Of a stretch of 64,000 nt of DNA, positions 27,130-37,529 are shown in pieces. The stretch spans positions 259,726 to 323,725 of the forward strand of contig NZ_JACHJG010000005.1 in NCBI RefSeq assembly GCF_014203545.1, read 5' to 3'. A program made the translations under genes and the position numbers. This stretch comes from Streptomyces netropsis (lineage in GTDB: Bacteria; Actinomycetota; Actinomycetes; Streptomycetales; Streptomycetaceae). The notes under the pieces were generated by a model, which saw nothing but the letters and a program-made list of their open reading frames with translations, had not been told where the DNA came from and did no database searches. The first letter of the stretch is position 1, and every line of letters begins with the position of its first letter.

Positions 27130-27765
27130 ATGCGTACAGCACGAGTGTTCACCGGGACCGCCCTGTCCATAGCCGCCGTCGCTCTCGCGGGCGCTCCCGC
27201 GTTCGCCGCCGCCGGCACCTTCGAGAAGCTGGAGGTCTCGCCGGGCAGCGTCCAGCCCGGTGCGACGGTCACGGTGAGCACCACCGCCTGTGGCCGCGGC
27301 GGCGTGGGTACGGGGGATGCCAGCGCCGTCGGCGGCCCCGCGTCGTTCCAGCTCAAGCCGGGCACGCACAAGGAAGTCGTGGTCGGGCAGTTCAAGGTCC
27401 CGATGAGCGCCAAGTCCGGCACCTACGGCATCGGCGTCAACTGCAAGAGCGGCCGGGAGGCCACGGGCGACCTGGGCGTCACCAAGGGCTCGACGCCTCC
27501 GTCCGCGCCCGCCTCCGCGCCCGCCTCCGCTCCCGCCGGCCCTGCCAACGCCGCCGGCCCTGCCAACGCCGCCGGCCCTGCCGGCCCCGCCAGCCCTGCC
27601 AGCCCCGCCAAGCCGCCGACGGGCGGCATGATGACCGGTGTCGGCGGTGCGAGCGAGAGCGGTTCGGGCACGGCCGAGATCGCGGCCGGCGCGGCCGTCC
27701 TGACCGCCGCCGCGCTCGGCGGCTCCTGGTTCCTGCGCCGCCGCCGGAGCGGCGACCGCCTCTGA
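27130..27765 (+). CDS. Secreted, C-terminally membrane-anchored surface protein, sortase partner
   Basis: A 211-residue protein. A signal peptide with AxA site (ALAGAPAFAAA) ends near residue 28. An Ig-like domain with two cysteines (about 30-125) is followed by a Pro/Ala/Ser-rich stalk made of short repeats (SAPAS, NAAGPA). A C-terminal hydrophobic helix ends in RRRRSGDRL. This layout matches sortase substrates, but no LPxTG-like motif is visible before the helix; MMTGVGGASESG stands there. The ATG at 27130 is the start of the signal peptide. The class F sortase gene follows 126 bp later. Confidence 0.85.
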   Translation: MRTARVFTGTALSIAAVALAGAPAFAAAGTFEKLEVSPGSVQPGATVTVSTTACGRGGVGTGDASAVGGPASFQLKPGTHKEVVVGQFKVPMSAKSGTYGIGVNCKSGREATGDLGVTKGSTPPSAPASAPASAPAGPANAAGPANAAGPAGPASPASPAKPPTGGMMTGVGGASESGSGTAEIAAGAAVLTAAALGGSWFLRRRRSGDRL

Positions 27766-27825
27766 CGCCGGCCGCCTCCGGGCGGCCGAATCCGTCCCCC
27801 GGCTCCCCGGACGCGCGCGGCGTCC

Positions 27826-27851
27826 GGGGGCCGGCCACGGCCACGGCCCCC
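27826..27851 (+). terminator. Hairpin between surface-protein and sortase genes
   Basis: GGGGGCCG (27826-27833) pairs with CGGCCCCC (27844-27851). It may reduce sortase expression relative to its more abundant partner. Confidence 0.45.
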
Positions 27852-27891
27852 GCCTTCAGATCACCCTGTTCCGCCGCGGTGGAGGACCCGG

Positions 27892-28770
27892 ATGCCTCAG
27901 ACGCGACACAAGCGCAAGAAGTACCAGAGGCGCCGGGAGCACCAGCGCCAGGCGGCGCGGCGGCGCGCGGCCGACCGGGTGGTCCTGGCCGGCGAGGCGG
28001 GCCAGGTGGTCCCGGTCGGCCACGGGGTGCGGGCGGACCGGGCCGGCCGGCCTGTTCTGGCCGGCCCGGCCGGTCCGGCTGGCCCGTCCCGTCCGTCCGG
28101 CCCGGCTGGTTCGGTCGGTCCGACGCGTCTGCGGCGCGTTTCCCGCGGCAGGGCCGTGGTCGCCGTGGTGGCGACGGCCGCGCTGTGCGTCGGGACCTGG
28201 CTCATCGTCCGCGGCGCGGAGTCCGGCGGCCCGCCGCCGCAGCCCTCGAAGGCGCAGGCGTTCCCCCGGACCGACGGCGGCCGCGGCGCATCGTCCTTTC
28301 CCCCGCTGCCTCCCTCGACCCCCATCCGGGTCCGCGTTCCCGAGATCAGGGTCGACGCCCCCGTGAAGCCGCTGGGCCTGCTGCCGGACGGCAGCCTCGA
28401 CAGCCCCCCGGACGACAACAGGAACCTCACCGGCTGGTACGCCGCCGGCACCCAGCCCGGCGCGGCAGGTACCGCGATCGTCGCCGGGCACGTCGACACG
28501 GCCGCCGGACCGGCCGTCTTCTACGGCCTCGGCGCCCTCAAGAAGGGCAACACGATCGAGGTGCGGCGCGCGGACGGTCGTACGGCCGTCTTCACGACGG
28601 ACGCGATCGAGGTGTACGACCGCAAGGAGTTCCCGTCGAAGAAGGTGTACGGGGCGTCGTCGCGGGCGGAGTTGCGGCTGATCACCTGTGGTGGCGGCTT
28701 CTCCGAGGAGACCGGCTCCTACCTCGGCAACGTCGTCGTCTTCGCCCACCTCACGGGGGTGAAGACCTAG
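27892..28770 (+). CDS. Class F sortase
   Basis: A 292-residue transpeptidase. A basic N-terminus (about 1-90, many Arg) and one membrane helix near 88-105 precede the sortase domain (about 140-292). Catalytic His200 lies in VAGHVDTAAG and Cys266 in LRLITCGGGF. The sheet end is NVVVFAHLTGVKT, the class F form in which the strand after Cys carries N rather than the R seen in class A enzymes. ATG has GGAGGA 5 nt upstream. It pairs with the surface protein gene before it, a widespread actinobacterial arrangement. Confidence 0.92.
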   Translation: MPQTRHKRKKYQRRREHQRQAARRRAADRVVLAGEAGQVVPVGHGVRADRAGRPVLAGPAGPAGPSRPSGPAGSVGPTRLRRVSRGRAVVAVVATAALCVGTWLIVRGAESGGPPPQPSKAQAFPRTDGGRGASSFPPLPPSTPIRVRVPEIRVDAPVKPLGLLPDGSLDSPPDDNRNLTGWYAAGTQPGAAGTAIVAGHVDTAAGPAVFYGLGALKKGNTIEVRRADGRTAVFTTDAIEVYDRKEFPSKKVYGASSRAELRLITCGGGFSEETGSYLGNVVVFAHLTGVKT

Positions 28771-28792
28771 CTGCGGGGGAGGGGGAGCCGGT

Positions 28793-30850
<2,058 letters not shown>

Positions 30851-31025
30851 TCGGGCAGTCTACGAGGATCCACCGACACCGAAGGGCGGTCGATCATGAG
30901 GCGATCAGGATCGGCCATTTCGGGGCAGGTCACGGCACGGGGACGCACGGAGGAGTGACGCGAAGCACGGCGACACCGCCCCCGGTGCGGGGCGTCGGGG
31001 GCCCGCGAAGGTCCGCCGGACAGGC

Positions 31026-33077
31026 CTAGGCGACCTCTATTCCGTACTCCTGGACCAGCGCCTCCAGCCCGCCCGTGTATCCCCGCCCCCCGATGACGAA
31101 GTCCCAGTCGCCGCTCGCGCGCCTGCGGAAGGAACCGAGGACGAGGGCGGTCTCGCCGGGCCGGCCGTCGGACACCTCCAGCTGTCCCAGCTCGGCGCCC
31201 GAGGCGTCCGACAGCCGGATACGGGCGTCGGTGAACCCCGACAGATCCGCCTGCGGATCGGCCTCCGGGTCTATCGCCGCGACGAGGACGAGCCGGTCGG
31301 CACCCTGCGGCAGGGCGTCGAAGGTGACCCGCACGGCGGCCTTGTCGGCGGCCGAGGCGGGTACGGCGCGAACGGATCCGTCGGGGGTGCGGGGGTTGTT
31401 GTAGAAGACGAAGTGCTCGTCGCTGAGCACGCGCGTGCCGTGGCAGACGAGGGCGCACACGTCCAGGACGACACCACCGGACCAGGACATGCCCAGCACG
31501 TTGTAGTCACCGTCGGCGGGCTCGGCCTCGGGTACGGCGGGTGCGGCCGCCCCGGCGCTCGCACCGCTCCCACCGCCCAGCCGCCCGCGCAGCCCGTGCT
31601 GCCGCAGCAGCTCCACCAGCTCCTCCCCGGACACCAGCGTCAGGGGCTTGCCGTTGGCGAAGGCGTACGAGCCGGGGCCGAACTTCGAGGTGGTCACGAG
31701 GACCCCCTTGTTGGCACCCGCGCCCTGGACCGTCCCGTACAGATCGCGGACGGCGGTCGGCGGCACGGTCTTGCGGTACCGCTTGACCTGCACGATGATC
31801 CGCCCGCCGCTGATGGGATCCGGGTCCAGGGCCTCGACGTCGACACCACCGTCATTGGAACGCTGGGTCATCACCGCCCGCATCCCCCGGGCCCGGAACA
31901 GCTCGGCCACCAGCCCCTCGAACTCGACCGGATCCATCGCGAACAGATCCGGGTCGTCACCACCGCCGTGGGAGACGACCCCCCGCCCGACCTCGTCGGG
32001 CAGCCGCCCCGGCCGGACGGCGGCCAGCTGGTCGGGACGGGCGGACAGCAGCCCGCCGAGCCCTTCGGTGAGGCACTCGACGGCACTCACCTGCTCCAGA
32101 TGGAGCTGACCGAAAACGGAACGGGGGACGGTGACGGCGGCGAGGAAGATCTGGGCGAGCCGCCCGGTGACGGGGTCGTGCTCGTCGACGAACCCGTTCA
32201 GCGCCACGGACTCCAGCGCCCCGAACTCGTCCGCCGCGAACAGATCACGCAGCGCCAGCAGCACGCACTGCGCCAGCACGTCCCGGTACAGCGCCCGCCG
32301 CTGGGTGACCGGCCGGGCGACCTCCTTCTCCTGGTCCGCGTTGAGCATGTACCGCACCGACTTCGTCTCCGGCACGATGTCGAACCCCGGCAGCTCCCAG
32401 TTCAGCACCAACTGCCGGGCGCCCGGGTCGTACGAGGCCGACAGCTGGTGCGGGAAGTCCTCCGGCCAGGCGGTGGAGGCGTACAGCGCCGCCGAGAAGT
32501 ACTCGACGACCGCGTCCGGATCCCCCTCGCGCAGCGCGGACGCCATCTCCGCGATACCGGCGTTGTACCGCCGGATCTCCGCGAGCTGCGCGACGGCCCA
32601 CGCGTCGTACTGCCGCCGGTACGCGGCCAACTGCTGCTGCCGCTGCGCCTCGGCGGCCTGCGCCGCGTGCCAGTCCCGCTCGAACTCGGCCCGCGCGAAC
32701 CGGTACTGACCCGGATCCGGCATGGGCACGGGCTGTGCGAGGTGCCCGGGGGCGAACGGCTCCACCTGCTCGGCCCGCGCGAGCGCTCCCGTGGTGAACC
32801 CCGGCGCCCGGCACCCCACGACGAGCAGCCCGGTCAGCTCCTCGACCCGGGCCTCGATCTCCTCGGTCCGCAGCCGCGCCTCGGCCTCCCGGGCCTGCCG
32901 ATAGGCGGCCCGCTGCTCCCGATCGAGCCGGGCCGCTTCCCGCTCGTGGGCCCGCTGCTCCCGCTCCTGCCGCCGCTGCTCCTGCACCTCCGCCCGATGC
33001 CGAGCCTCCACCTGCCGCTGCTGCTGCCGCTGCGCCTCGGCCCAGACGCCGATCAGTCCATTGGAGCGACGACTCAT
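31026..33077 (-). CDS. Coiled coil-Mrr-like restriction endonuclease-TerD fusion protein
   Basis: A 683-residue protein. Residues about 12-85 are a Gln/Arg/Glu-rich coiled coil. A helical middle region without a recognised domain spans about 90-375. An Mrr-type PD-(D/E)xK nuclease domain spans about 381-496, with DPVEFE, D413 in NDGGVDV and Q430-x-K432 in IIVQVKR, all catalytic residues present. A TerD calcium-binding-type domain fills about 523-683 (LGMSWSGGVVLDVCAL, VLSDEHFVFYNN, GYTGGLEALVQEYGIEV). Mrr domains cleave modified DNA; TerD belongs to tellurite/stress and phage-resistance systems. A defence or DNA-damage role is inferred. It is co-directional with recQ, 175 bp upstream of it. 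Confidence 0.85.
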   Translation of the reverse strand: MSRRSNGLIGVWAEAQRQQQRQVEARHRAEVQEQRRQEREQRAHEREAARLDREQRAAYRQAREAEARLRTEEIEARVEELTGLLVVGCRAPGFTTGALARAEQVEPFAPGHLAQPVPMPDPGQYRFARAEFERDWHAAQAAEAQRQQQLAAYRRQYDAWAVAQLAEIRRYNAGIAEMASALREGDPDAVVEYFSAALYASTAWPEDFPHQLSASYDPGARQLVLNWELPGFDIVPETKSVRYMLNADQEKEVARPVTQRRALYRDVLAQCVLLALRDLFAADEFGALESVALNGFVDEHDPVTGRLAQIFLAAVTVPRSVFGQLHLEQVSAVECLTEGLGGLLSARPDQLAAVRPGRLPDEVGRGVVSHGGGDDPDLFAMDPVEFEGLVAELFRARGMRAVMTQRSNDGGVDVEALDPDPISGGRIIVQVKRYRKTVPPTAVRDLYGTVQGAGANKGVLVTTSKFGPGSYAFANGKPLTLVSGEELVELLRQHGLRGRLGGGSGASAGAAAPAVPEAEPADGDYNVLGMSWSGGVVLDVCALVCHGTRVLSDEHFVFYNNPRTPDGSVRAVPASAADKAAVRVTFDALPQGADRLVLVAAIDPEADPQADLSGFTDARIRLSDASGAELGQLEVSDGRPGETALVLGSFRRRASGDWDFVIGGRGYTGGLEALVQEYGIEVA

Positions 33078-33154
33078 ACGGAAACATGCCCTCCCCTCGG
33101 GACGCGGGACGTCCCGGAACCGCGTACTGGCCCCACAACCAGCGGTAATGAGAT

Positions 33155-33168
33155 CCGACTTTAGTCGG
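33155..33168. promoter_or_regulatory. Palindrome upstream of the nuclease-TerD gene
   Basis: CCGACTTTAGTCGG is a perfect 5-bp inverted repeat with a 4-bp spacer, 77 bp before the start codon. It is a candidate operator, with no known match. Confidence 0.3.
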
Positions 33169-33291
33169 TTTGAGGCGGTGCGATCATCAGGTTGGTGAGA
33201 GCCTGCGGTTCCCGGAGGCCGGTGAGCGCTCGTGCGGGAGGGCCACGTACTGACAGTGCGGGGCGCGGTCGACGGCTCCCCGCACGGTTGT

Positions 33292-33606
33292 TCAGAGCGG
33301 CCGTGCCTCGTGGGCTGCCGCGATCGCGTCGATGCGCTTGGCCAGGTCGAAGTCCGCGACGGTGAGCCGGTGGCCGGCGTCGTGGGTGGTGATGCCGAAG
33401 CGGACGCGGTCCCAGCGGAGGTCGATGTCCGCGTGGTGACCGATCAGCCGCTCGATGTCCGCGACGTGCACGATCAGCGCCACGCCTCCGTGGTACCGGA
33501 TTCCGAAGGTGCGGGTGATCTCATCACCCGACCGCTGCCAGCCGGGAAGCTTCCGCAGGAGCTCCGTGATCTCCGCGTCCGTCAGTGGGACGATTGCCTC
33601 CGCCAC
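33292..33606 (-). CDS. 4a-hydroxytetrahydrobiopterin dehydratase (PCD/DCoH)
   Basis: A 104-residue pterin-4a-carbinolamine dehydratase. The active-site signature is IGHHADIDLRWDRVRFGITTHDAGHRLTVADFDLAKRID, with the paired His and the later His of THDAG. It recycles the hydroxypterin formed by aromatic amino acid hydroxylases. The GTG at 33606 has GAGGGG 5 nt upstream, and that site lies in the end of the regulator gene. Only one base separates the two genes, so they are co-transcribed and probably coupled. Confidence 0.92.
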   Translation of the reverse strand: MAEAIVPLTDAEITELLRKLPGWQRSGDEITRTFGIRYHGGVALIVHVADIERLIGHHADIDLRWDRVRFGITTHDAGHRLTVADFDLAKRIDAIAAAHEARPL

Positions 33607-33607
33607 G

Positions 33608-34780
33608 TCATCCCCTCGCTGTCACAGACGCCAAGACCTCGTCGAGGTCGTGGCCTACGGGGGCATCGTGCCACGGGCTCATCCTGTGCCGCAGCGTCGT
33701 CAACTCTCTTCGCATCCGCTCCGATCCGGTGTCGACCGCGATCAGTACCGCCTCGCGTGTGATCGCGACGGCGTGGTCCGGCTCCTGCGCGATCGCCGCT
33801 GCCGTCGCATGTCGTGCCAGATACACACCGCGATCACGCCGGGCGGTGGCCGGCACCCTGTCGAGCACCTGCCTCCACAGGGAGTCGGCCTCGGCGCCCA
33901 GCCCCAGTCGGCCGTAACAGGTCGCCCTCTGCACTTCGAGGTAGCAGGGGGTGCGTCGGCACGCATTGCCCCAAGGCAGGTCGTCGTCGACTCGGGCGAG
34001 GAGCCCATCGGCTTGATCGATGAGGCGGTCGACGGCCGCACGGTCATTGATGAGGCTGGCGCCGTGAGCCTGTTGCTGAAGTGCCATCACCTTGACCTTC
34101 GGAGCGAGCTGGCCGGATCCGTCGAGGGCTGCCTCGCACAGGTCGACGACTCCGTGCCCGTCGCCGAGGTCGGTGCGCACCTGCGCCTGGTTCACCAGCG
34201 AATAGGCGATCAGGTGGCGGTCCCGGGACCGCATCGCGATCTCCTGTGTCGTCCCACGCCAGAACGACGCGCCCCCGAGGTCACCGGCGTCCTGGTAGAG
34301 CCAGCCCACCAGTGCCGCGTAAGCGGCGCCCACGCGCAGCAGGCCGCGACGGGTTTCGCCAGTAGCCACACGTACCAGGCGGTCGATCAGCTCGTACTGC
34401 GCGGACACGGTGCCGATGAGGTCGTGTGGGCCGAGCAGCATGTCCGCGCGGTAGTGGCCCTCAAGCTGTTGCTGGAAGTAGTCGATGAGAGCGGGGTCGA
34501 CGTGTCGCGGTGCGATCGGTCCGGCGGTGAGGGCGGCGGCGGTCACCGATACGAACGCGCGTCGATTCACCTCTGCCACCCCTTCCTGGTGGTCTGCGCG
34601 GATCCATCCGGCCGGAACGGAGAACCCGAGGTCTTCGGGCCAACGGCCGAACGCGGAGTGGAGCGCAACGGCGTAGTCCTCGCGTGGCCAACCGGGTCGA
34701 CCGGACTCCCATCTCCGCCAGGTCCGGGCCGACACCTCGAAGTGCGGGTCGCCGAGTGCCGCGCGGCGCCCTGCGGTCAC
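33608..34780 (-). CDS. TPR-type transcriptional regulator with partial HTH
   Basis: About 390 residues. The N-terminal 55 (RRAALGDPHFEVSARTWRRWESGRPGWP, then FGRWPEDLGF) resemble the second half of an XRE helix-turn-helix. A hydrophobic NRRAFVSVTAAALTAGP stretch follows, then about 300 residues of TPR-like helices ending in DLDEVLASV. Such proteins are common Streptomyces regulators that sense peptides or partner proteins. GTG at 34780 is the assumed start and has only a weak ribosome-binding site. An upstream start would overlap the divergent gene at 34832. It forms an operon with the pterin dehydratase gene. Confidence 0.75.
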   Translation of the reverse strand: MTAGRRAALGDPHFEVSARTWRRWESGRPGWPREDYAVALHSAFGRWPEDLGFSVPAGWIRADHQEGVAEVNRRAFVSVTAAALTAGPIAPRHVDPALIDYFQQQLEGHYRADMLLGPHDLIGTVSAQYELIDRLVRVATGETRRGLLRVGAAYAALVGWLYQDAGDLGGASFWRGTTQEIAMRSRDRHLIAYSLVNQAQVRTDLGDGHGVVDLCEAALDGSGQLAPKVKVMALQQQAHGASLINDRAAVDRLIDQADGLLARVDDDLPWGNACRRTPCYLEVQRATCYGRLGLGAEADSLWRQVLDRVPATARRDRGVYLARHATAAAIAQEPDHAVAITREAVLIAVDTGSERMRRELTTLRHRMSPWHDAPVGHDLDEVLASVTARG

Positions 34781-34831
34781 TCCCCGAGCCGCAGTCCCGC
34801 CCGACCGCCATCCGCGTTTCAGCCCCCCGCG

Positions 34832-35218
34832 GTGATCCGCACCGGTATCCACTTCGAGGCGGTCCGCTTGCCCGCCGATCTCGTCCATGACCTCGCTGCG
34901 ACGGTGGCGGATGAGGCCGTGTCGCGGCAGAGCGTCGAGAGGGCTTTCCATGGGGCGGGCATCCACGGTGCGGTCATCGCCGACCCGGTCCGCCGCTGGT
35001 ATTACGCACTCGTACCGCCCGGTACCGCCGAGGCGTGGGCCGATCCCGGCTTCGAGTGTCTGGGCCGCGATCACTACCTCGGGGTCCCCGCCACGCACCG
35101 CGCCGATCCGCCCGGTACGCACTGGCTGCTGTCGCCTCCGGAGGGTCAAGAAGATCTATGCGATCCGGATGCCGTGCGGAGGCTGACCGGAGCCCGAAAC
35201 GAAGGCCGAACGCGGTGA
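34832..35218 (+). CDS. Hypothetical protein, small soluble
   Basis: A 128-residue protein starting VIRTGIHFEAVRLPADL from a GTG. It has VIADPVRRWYYALVPPG, FECLGRDHYLGVPATHR and PPGTHWLLSPPEGQEDLCDPDAVR. This pattern is familiar from Streptomyces proteins encoded beside TPR regulators, but I know of no assigned function. It is divergent from the regulator gene, with 51 bp between the two starts, so the pair probably shares control. No ribosome-binding site is evident. Confidence 0.7.
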   Translation: MIRTGIHFEAVRLPADLVHDLAATVADEAVSRQSVERAFHGAGIHGAVIADPVRRWYYALVPPGTAEAWADPGFECLGRDHYLGVPATHRADPPGTHWLLSPPEGQEDLCDPDAVRRLTGARNEGRTR

Positions 35219-35233
35219 GCCGCCGACGGCTCA

Positions 35234-35473
35234 CTACGCGTGCCGGCCTCCGCCCCACGGGCCGTGCAGGTGGAGCACGTGGTGCCGGTGTCCGGCGTGG
35301 ACCCGGTCCGGGTGGTCGACCTGATCGGCGTGCCGCTCATGGAGGTTGGGGACGGCGTTGCTGAAGGTGAAGTCGACGATGCGCTCGTCGCGGCGGGCGT
35401 CCAGGGCGTAGATCGCGAAGACCACGACGGCGGCCATCAGAACGATCACGGCCAAGCTGATGACGAGAGTCAT
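35234..35473 (-). CDS. Small membrane protein with His-rich tail
   Basis: A 79-residue protein. A hydrophobic helix (MTLVISLAVIVLMAAVVVFAIYA) is followed by a charged segment (LDARRDERIVDF) and a C-terminal His-rich tail (VHAGHRHHVLHLHG). The tail suggests metal binding, but no family is recognised. Start ATG at 35473 or the in-frame ATG at 35482 are equally possible. Its end lies 15 bp from the end of the convergent gene at 34832. Confidence 0.6.
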   Translation of the reverse strand: MTLVISLAVIVLMAAVVVFAIYALDARRDERIVDFTFSNAVPNLHERHADQVDHPDRVHAGHRHHVLHLHGPWGGGRHA

Positions 35474-35560
35474 CGTTCTCACATCCCTTGGGCAGGGACC
35501 GGTTTCCGGGCGCGTGGGTGCCGGTGGTTCCAGGCTACTCCGACCGCCGGGCGGCGCCTC

Positions 35561-35944
35561 TTATCGCTCGGTCCGCTCTCCCGGCCAGTCCAGCAGCAGA
35601 CGTTTCGCCCGCGGCAGGGCGGCGACGACGAGGTCGTACGAGTCCTCGATCAAGTCCCGCACGAAGGGGTCCGGCAGGGAGCTGCTCCCCAACGTGACCG
35701 TGTTCCAGTGCCGCTTGTTCAGGTGGTAGCCCGGGACGATCTCCGGGTGCGCGGCCCGTAGCCGCACCGCGAGTTCGGGGTCGCACTTGAGGCTCACGGT
35801 CAGCGGGGAGGTGGTGAGGGTCGTCAGGGCGAAGACCTTGCCGGCGACCTTGAAGGTGCAGACCTCGGGGTGGCGCGGGAAGGGGAATTCCTCCGTGGCG
35901 CCGTTCAGGTCCAGGCACGTCGCCCTGAGTTCGTCCGGGGTCAT
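35561..35944 (-). CDS. MmcQ/YjbR family protein
   Basis: A 127-residue protein of the YjbR (double-wing DNA-binding-like) fold: TPDELRATCLDLNGATEEFPF, TFKVAGKVFALT, LKCDPELAVRLRAAHPEIVPGYHLNKRHWNTV, and DLIEDSYDLV. These conserved motifs define the family. The biological role is unclear, and DNA binding is suggested only from structure in the family. The stop-to-start gap of 78 bp to the next minus-strand gene allows co-transcription. Confidence 0.9.
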   Translation of the reverse strand: MTPDELRATCLDLNGATEEFPFPRHPEVCTFKVAGKVFALTTLTTSPLTVSLKCDPELAVRLRAAHPEIVPGYHLNKRHWNTVTLGSSSLPDPFVRDLIEDSYDLVVAALPRAKRLLLDWPGERTER

Positions 35945-36049
35945 GGGGTCAGTATGCCGCCCGAGTGCTCCGGCCCGGCGGGGAGAGATGAGCGCTGGGG
36001 CGTTGGCCGCTCGCTCCCCGCCCGGGTCCGTCCCCCGCGAGGGGACGAA

Positions 36050-36080
36050 AAAGCCCCCCGGACACGGTCCGGGGGGCTTT
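36050..36080 (-). terminator. Rho-independent terminator of tRNA-Arg
   Basis: AAAGCCCCCCGGA (36050-36062) and TCCGGGGGGCTTT (36068-36080) form a perfect 13-bp stem with a 5-nt loop. Read on the minus strand it ends in CTTTTTCG. It lies 30 bp past the tRNA 3' end. Confidence 0.88.
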
Positions 36081-36109
36081 CGTCAGGCGTTTTGCCTGGT
36101 CAGGCTATG

Positions 36110-36182
36110 TGCCCCCGGGCAGATTCGAACTGCCGACACCCGCTTTAGGAGAGCGGTGCTCTATCCCCTGAGCTACGGAGGC
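36110..36182 (-). tRNA. tRNA-Arg (anticodon CCT)
   Basis: A 73-nt cloverleaf on the minus strand. The acceptor arm is GCCTCCG with CGGGGGC. The D-arm is GTAGCTCAGGGGATAGAGCA. The anticodon stem CCGCT/AGCGG carries loop CTCCTAA with anticodon CCT. The T-arm has GTTCGAATC, and the discriminator base is A. CCA is not encoded. It reads the rare AGG codon. No integrated element is seen beside it. Confidence 0.95.
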
Positions 36183-36251
36183 GGGGCCGCCGTCAGTGTA
36201 GCGGGTGGTGGGGTGGGAGGGTCAGGGTGCCGGGCATCTTGACGTCGGGGG

Positions 36252-37529
36252 TCATGCGCGGCGGGGGTGGGCGGTCGTCGTCAGCCTTACCTGCCAGTTG
36301 CCCGCCTCGTCCTGGCCCAGGACCTCGATGGTGACGCCCGCCGCCGCGCAGCGCTGGCCCGCCACGTAGGTCGCGTCGCTCAGGCCCGCGTTCACGTTGA
36401 GGTCCTCGGTGTAGCAGCCGGGGCTCTTCGGGGTGGCGTCCGAGGTGCGGATCGGGCCGGAGCCGGTGTGGATGTCCGAGGCGATGGTGGTTACGAGGAC
36501 ACCGGGGCGGCAGACCGTGTGGTCCAGGAGGCCGGGGGCGCGGGCTTCGATGGTGAAGGCGCGGGTGGGGGAGAGGGGGACGACGATCAGTTTGGGGCCG
36601 CCGTCGGCCGAGGTGGGGGTGAGGGTCAGGGTGCGGATGCCGGGGGAGTCGATGCAGTGGACCTGGTCGGGGGCCAGCCAGCCGAGCTTCCACTTGTGCC
36701 AGGCCAGGAAGTCGTTGGACGGGCCCCAGTCCTCGTCCATGAGGTCCCAGTGGCCGACGGGTGTGTCCAGCGGGTTGTCGTTGCGGGCGTAGTAGAGGTC
36801 GGGGAGTCCGAAGCTGTGGGCGTTCTCGTGGTTGAGGACGCGGTAGGGGCTGTTGCCGGTCTGGCTGCTCCAGATGAAGGAGACGTTCTTGAAGTGGGCG
36901 CCGTCGTCCGCGCGCAGCCCGGTGGGGGTTCCGGCGAAGGTCACCGACCGTACGTCCTCGACGGCGGGCGGGCCGGCGTTCGCCGTGGCCAGGACGTTGA
37001 TGAGGTCGAACCGCCGGAAGTCGACCTCGTGGTCGACCGCGGCCAGGATCTCGCGGGAGATGGCGTGGTAGCCGTCGTCGCGGTCCGCGTCGAAGGGGGC
37101 TCCGCGCTCCAGCCCGTACGACGCGTAGGGGTGTGACATCCGGATCCAGCGCATGACCGGGGTGGGGCGGTAGTCGAGCCGGCCGTAGGAGCTGGCGCGG
37201 TAGTAGTCGGTGACGGCCGGGAAGAACTCGGCGTAGCGCTCCTGCGGGGGGACCTCGGCGGGGGCGTCGGGGAAGTCGATGAAGAAGGTGACGGCCCGCA
37301 CCGTGCCGCTCGACCGCGCGTAGCCGCGGGGCGTGCGGGAGCCCTCGGACACGTCGTCGGTGACCGTGGTGAGCGCGCAGGGGCCGGTGGGGGGCCGCCC
37401 CGTCATGTCCACCATGCGGCCGGCGGCGTCGTCCTCGGTGACCGCCAGGGGCGCGTCCGCCTGGGAGGGCACGGGGGAGGTGAGCGCCAGCGCGGTGATC
37501 ACCATGACCACCATGGCCAGGGCTTTCAT
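36252..37529 (-). CDS. Secreted M6-family-like metalloprotease
   Basis: A 425-residue exported protein. The signal peptide KALAMVVMVITALALTSPVPSQADA ends near residue 26. The zinc site is H234-E235-N-A-H238 followed by SFGLPDLYY, the HExxH(x)8 form of immune-inhibitor-A-like M6 proteases. A beta-rich C-terminal domain (about 280-425) has cysteines and ends TAHPRRA. The ATG at 37529 has GGAGG 8 nt upstream; an in-frame GTG at 37538 is less likely. It is divergent from the tetR gene, and the two GGGGA palindromes in the gap could also affect it. Confidence 0.83.
   Translation of the reverse strand: MKALAMVVMVITALALTSPVPSQADAPLAVTEDDAAGRMVDMTGRPPTGPCALTTVTDDVSEGSRTPRGYARSSGTVRAVTFFIDFPDAPAEVPPQERYAEFFPAVTDYYRASSYGRLDYRPTPVMRWIRMSHPYASYGLERGAPFDADRDDGYHAISREILAAVDHEVDFRRFDLINVLATANAGPPAVEDVRSVTFAGTPTGLRADDGAHFKNVSFIWSSQTGNSPYRVLNHENAHSFGLPDLYYARNDNPLDTPVGHWDLMDEDWGPSNDFLAWHKWKLGWLAPDQVHCIDSPGIRTLTLTPTSADGGPKLIVVPLSPTRAFTIEARAPGLLDHTVCRPGVLVTTIASDIHTGSGPIRTSDATPKSPGCYTEDLNVNAGLSDATYVAGQRCAAAGVTIEVLGQDEAGNWQVRLTTTAHPRRA

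Noticed and set aside
36110..36182. tRNA-Arg as attachment site of an integrated element
   Set aside because: No integrase gene and no repeat of the tRNA 3' end was seen on either side; flanking genes look chromosomal.
35787..36242. 151-codon plus-strand frame across the tRNA gene
   Set aside because: It runs through the tRNA and its terminator and has no homologous look; spurious.
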